The notes under the pieces were generated by a model. It saw only the letters and a program-made list of their open reading frames with translations, was not told the DNA's origin and did no database searches. 8,226 bases of DNA from NCBI GenBank assembly GCA_029935695.1, contig JAOZJV010000141.1, positions 1 through 8,226 on the forward strand. The letters run 5' to 3'. This DNA is from Candidatus Krumholzibacteriia bacterium. Lineage in GTDB: Bacteria; Krumholzibacteriota; Krumholzibacteriia; LZORAL124-64-63. Of this stretch, positions 6,701 to 8,226 are shown piece by piece; the stretch's first letter is position 1, and each line of letters begins with the position of its first letter. The position numbers and the translations under genes are program-made.

Positions 6701-6945
6701 CGTTCAACCCTTCAACCACCATTCGCTTTGCCCTGCCCAGTGCAGCCCACACCAAGGTCGTCATCTTCGACCTTGCTGGTCGCAAAGTGAAAACCCTGGT
6801 GGATGACATGCTGAATGCCCAAAGTCATGAAGCAGTCTGGACAGGAACAGACGAAGCGGGACGGAGTGTTTCTGCTGGGGTGTATTTCTACCGGGTTTCC
6901 TCTGGAGATCACCGATCAGTAGGCCGCATGGCGCTTATAAAATAA
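3766..6945 (+). CDS. Secreted subtilisin-like serine protease with beta-helix and FlgD-Ig-like C-terminal domain
   Basis: A 1059-residue multidomain exported protease. Residues 1-21 are a signal peptide (KKIQISILLAVMLVTTMAAAQ). Residues about 30-130 look like a propeptide/inhibitor domain. The S8 catalytic domain spans about 140-480, with D179 (VLDSGVD), H257 (GGHGTHVSG), oxyanion N351 (SAGND) and S424 (GTSMSCPIAAG). All the catalytic residues are present, so it should be active. An acidic loop at 214-225 (VDDDNNGQVDD) resembles the Ca-binding insert common in this group. Residues about 487-900 form a right-handed parallel beta-helix with recurring G-G-G/A-hydrophobic turns. Residues about 966-1059 form a FlgD-Ig-like domain beginning FTVEQNFPNPFNPSTTIRF and ending SAGVYFYRV...GRMALIK, the type used for export or surface attachment in FCB-group bacteria, possibly through a type IX-like route. 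The probable role is extracellular or surface protein degradation, with the helix as a stalk or binding module. The ATG at 3766 follows a modest GAGAGGG. It has its own promoter, and a hairpin lies 32 nt after its stop. Confidence 0.96.
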   Translation: MKKIQISILLAVMLVTTMAAAQPDPSALNEAPGRLMITVGSGVKMNLDKSQGTPMVGVKSLDALADKHSVFRMEQLYAGMTNNLAKVDQEILNRVWLVEFPPSKSLHQVKADYESLGEVEEVQLDHYLYADDAFLPNDPAIASNQWYLRNMNIGGADVRAVGGWNQALGDTNIVIAVLDSGVDWHHPDLGGTHPDKVNGAVWTNWAEYYGTPGVDDDNNGQVDDFRGYDFVNASSYQVFPGEDYGPPDNDPMDHGGHGTHVSGCVAAITNNGVGIAGTAAGCKIMAVRVMYTNTDGNGVGLQSYTSQGMIYAANSGANIVNLSLGPTTPTLTNAANACQNAGILILESAGNDNVEQSGELYVPDYLHTRQGVLAVAATNQNDGKANFSNYGTWVEISAPGVSIYSTYYNHISGESTYTSLQGTSMSCPIAAGSAALLWSANPDFTYLEISELLMDSADDLDEYNYIYQGKLGAGRINLLKALGDNEHRYPEEFPTLHDAMNSATDGDVVAIEGGITVEAPITILGREVEILGGYSSDYTSRDPINNPTTLQGVINNSVMKFYGEVENTTVVDGFVIRGGGGLNFSGIPYNGTYGGGVLLQNASPTLRNLEITDNSVGGTSVLGLGGGIMMNNSHAVLENIHVHGNTGIYGAGVFINNSTPTMTDCIIENNTVITDNMTSSPLGGGMHLVNSTVTMTDCSVNGHTDCSEGGGIYASDASTLNMTGGSVSNNTAEDNGGGLYWSGGSLNLHRVEISNNSNLPTSTFMNGAGVYATAAAVDMDSLMVSGNNANAGGGAVFSGCDMVQVNHSAFVGNSGQFFGGALYFQNSTNGAVNHNTILENSSVMSGGAGLYVQGESPDISSNIIAYNTGGSSFANGVAVIAPPALLNCNDVFSNEGTNYSGIDDPTGSDGNISADPEFCDMAEGNYNVGSDSPCHADNSGGCGLIGAFGDGCGGDLSPVPDPDGSIPVAFTVEQNFPNPFNPSTTIRFALPSAAHTKVVIFDLAGRKVKTLVDDMLNAQSHEAVWTGTDEAGRSVSAGVYFYRVSSGDHRSVGRMALIK
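5545..6370 (+). repeat. Beta-helix rung repeats within the subtilase gene
   Basis: About ten degenerate protein repeats, each opening with GGG or GAG followed by a small run of hydrophobic residues, begin at residues 594, 625, 650, 683, 709, 736, 767, 792, 819 and 846, a spacing of 25-33 residues. Between them recur N-S/N-x-T, T-M-T-D-C and I-x-x-N-N patterns, as expected for the inward-facing and turn positions of a right-handed beta-helix. The repeat is visible at the protein level; the DNA copies are diverged, so recent tandem duplication is not evident. Confidence 0.8.
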
Positions 6946-6977
6946 TCGTTTGGCCGTGGCGGTGGCTGGACAAAACA

Positions 6978-7009
6978 GAACCCCGTTCATCCGGAGACGA
7001 GCGGGGTTC
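6978..7009. terminator. Probable bidirectional terminator between convergent genes
   Basis: An 11-bp stem (GAACCCCGTTC, 6978-6988, with GAGCGGGGTTC, 6999-7009, one G-U pair) encloses a 10-nt loop. It sits between the subtilase stop (6945) and the ALDH stop (7034), which converge. The downstream sequence is ATTTCTAAAG on the plus strand and CTGTTTTGTC on the minus strand, so the T-tract is modest in both directions but better for the minus-strand gene. Confidence 0.75.
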
Positions 7010-7033
7010 CATTTCTAAAGCACGAACTGGATG

Positions 7034-8226
7034 CTAGGCTTTAAACTCAACACCCTGGGCCAGGTGAACTTCTCCACCCCAGTTGATGGTGTTGGTTTGC
7101 CGGCGCATATACAGTTTCCAGGAGTCGGAACCACTTTCGCGTCCGCCACCGGTGTCTTTTTCGCCACCAAATGCGCCACCAATTTCAGCACCGCTGGTAC
7201 CAATGTTGATGTTTGCAATACCGCAATCACTGCCGAGGAAGCTCAGGAAAGCCTCACCCTCGTTCACGCTGTCGGTGTAGATGGCACTGCTCAGTCCCTG
7301 GGGCACATCGTTGTGCAGTTTGAAGGCCTGGGGCAGTTTCTTGTACTTCATGATGTACAGAATCGGAGCGAAGGTCTCGTTTTGAACGATTTCCGCCTTG
7401 TTGGCTATTTCAATGATGGTCGGCTGCACAAAGGTGGCCGCGCCGAAGGGCTTGAGCACCTTGCCTCCGTACAGAACCTTGCCGCCCTGCTCTTTGGCAG
7501 CGGCGATGGCATCCTCGTAATCCTTCACGGAACCTTCGTCGATGAGGGGACCCATCAGGGTTGCCGGATCCAGAGGATCACCAATGGCAACCTTCTTGTA
7601 ATTGGCAATGAGCTTCTTGACGAACTTGTCGTACACTGTCTCCTGGATGATCAGGCGGCGTGTTGAAGTGCAACGCTGTCCGGCGGTGCCCACTGCGCCG
7701 AAGAAGGCGCTGGCCAGGGCTCCGGTCAGGTCAGCTTTCTCACTGATGATGACAGCGTTGTTGCCGCCGAGTTCGAGGATGGTGCGCCCAAGGCGTTCAC
7801 CCACGACACCACCGATGCGCTTGCCCATCCTGGTTGATCCGGTGAAGCTGACCATGGGGATGTTCTTGTCGTTGATCAGTTTTTCGCCGACGATGCGGCC
7901 GCTGCCGATGGTCACACAACTGATGCCTTCAGGCAGGTTGTTGGCCTTGAAAACTTCGTTGACGATGTTCTGGCAGGCGATGGCGCACAAAGGTGTCTTG
8001 CTGGAAGGCTTCCAGATCGCCGAGTCACCACAGATCCAGGCCAAAGCGGTATTCCAGGCCCAAACAGCCACCGGAAAATTGAAGGCACTGATAACGCCAA
8101 CCACACCCAGCGGATGCCACTGCTCCATCATGCGATGCTTGGGACGCTCACTCTGCAGCGTCGGGCCGCTCAAGTTGCGGCTCATACCCACGGCGAAGTC
8201 GCAGATGTCGATCATCTCCTGCACTT
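7034..8226 (-). CDS. ALDH7-family aldehyde dehydrogenase (aminoadipate-semialdehyde / piperideine-6-carboxylate dehydrogenase type), partial
   Basis: The C-terminal 397 or so codons are present; roughly the first 110 residues of a typical 500-residue enzyme lie beyond the right edge, so no start is assigned (a GTG at 8224 is internal). Residue numbers here count from that codon. SERPKHRMMEQWHPLGVVGV (25-44) and SAFNFPVAVWAWN (46-58) are typical of ALDH7. FTGSTRMG (127-134) is the NAD-binding turn. The general-base Glu is E151 in LELGGNN, and the catalytic Cys is C185 in GTAGQRCTS. GSDCGIANINIGTSGAEIGG (331-350) and GEKDTGGGRESGSD (354-367) are the family-specific substrate/C-terminal segments. 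By family knowledge it oxidises alpha-aminoadipate semialdehyde (in equilibrium with piperideine-6-carboxylate) to alpha-aminoadipate with NAD(P)+ in lysine catabolism, in the cytoplasm; other semialdehydes are possible substrates. It converges on the subtilase gene, and the stem-loop 25 nt past its stop probably ends its transcript. Its upstream neighbours are outside the window. Confidence 0.95.
   Translation of the reverse strand, partial: VQEMIDICDFAVGMSRNLSGPTLQSERPKHRMMEQWHPLGVVGVISAFNFPVAVWAWNTALAWICGDSAIWKPSSKTPLCAIACQNIVNEVFKANNLPEGISCVTIGSGRIVGEKLINDKNIPMVSFTGSTRMGKRIGGVVGERLGRTILELGGNNAVIISEKADLTGALASAFFGAVGTAGQRCTSTRRLIIQETVYDKFVKKLIANYKKVAIGDPLDPATLMGPLIDEGSVKDYEDAIAAAKEQGGKVLYGGKVLKPFGAATFVQPTIIEIANKAEIVQNETFAPILYIMKYKKLPQAFKLHNDVPQGLSSAIYTDSVNEGEAFLSFLGSDCGIANINIGTSGAEIGGAFGGEKDTGGGRESGSDSWKLYMRRQTNTINWGGEVHLAQGVEFKA

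Noticed and set aside
7031..7666. Plus-strand open frame of 211 codons opposite the aldehyde dehydrogenase
   Set aside because: The minus strand encodes an unmistakable ALDH7 protein; the plus frame is its antisense shadow with no recognisable motif.

Overview
The window looks like chromosomal DNA from a Gram-negative, probably motile, uncultured-type bacterium of the FCB / candidate-phylum kind. The main reason is the C-terminus of the large secreted protease. It carries an 'EQNFPNPFNPSTTIRF...' FlgD-Ig-like sorting/anchor domain, which is typical of Bacteroidota relatives such as Krumholzibacteriota, Eisenbacteria, Zixibacteria and KSB1-like lineages. Base composition is moderate GC (judged by eye, not computed). 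No sign of phage, transposon, CRISPR, tRNA or rRNA was found, and the phylum assignment is inference.

Layout: (1) 1-498, minus strand: a truncated membrane PAP2-family phosphatase, running off the left edge. (2) 499-806: a divergent intergenic region holding a probable minus-strand promoter and a perfect 17-nt dyad. (3) 807-3574, plus strand: a tight three-gene operon (gaps of 10 and 4 nt) encoding a secreted rhodanese-like protein, a secreted DUF1573-like protein with a Cys-x-Cys motif, and a chemoreceptor with a Cache-like sensor region and no recognisable complete HAMP domain. (4) 3575-3765: an intergenic region with a 15-bp stem-loop just after the operon and a near-consensus sigma-70 promoter (TTGAAA-17-TATAAT) for the next gene. 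(5) 3766-6945, plus strand: a 1059-residue secreted subtilase (S8) fused to a right-handed beta-helix of about ten rungs and a FlgD-Ig-like C-terminal domain. (6) 6978-7009: an 11-bp stem-loop between convergent genes, probably a bidirectional terminator. (7) 7034-8226, minus strand: an ALDH7-family aldehyde dehydrogenase (alpha-aminoadipate-semialdehyde / piperideine-6-carboxylate dehydrogenase type), N-terminus beyond the right edge.

The most interesting unit is the three-gene operon. Two small exported proteins with paired cysteines, one of them with a sulfurtransferase fold, are translated next to a chemoreceptor whose periplasmic region contains four cysteines. A reasonable but unproven idea is that the exported proteins bind or process a sulfur or redox ligand that the receptor senses. 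The protease is a separate transcription unit, and the PAP2 and ALDH genes look like unrelated housekeeping neighbours.
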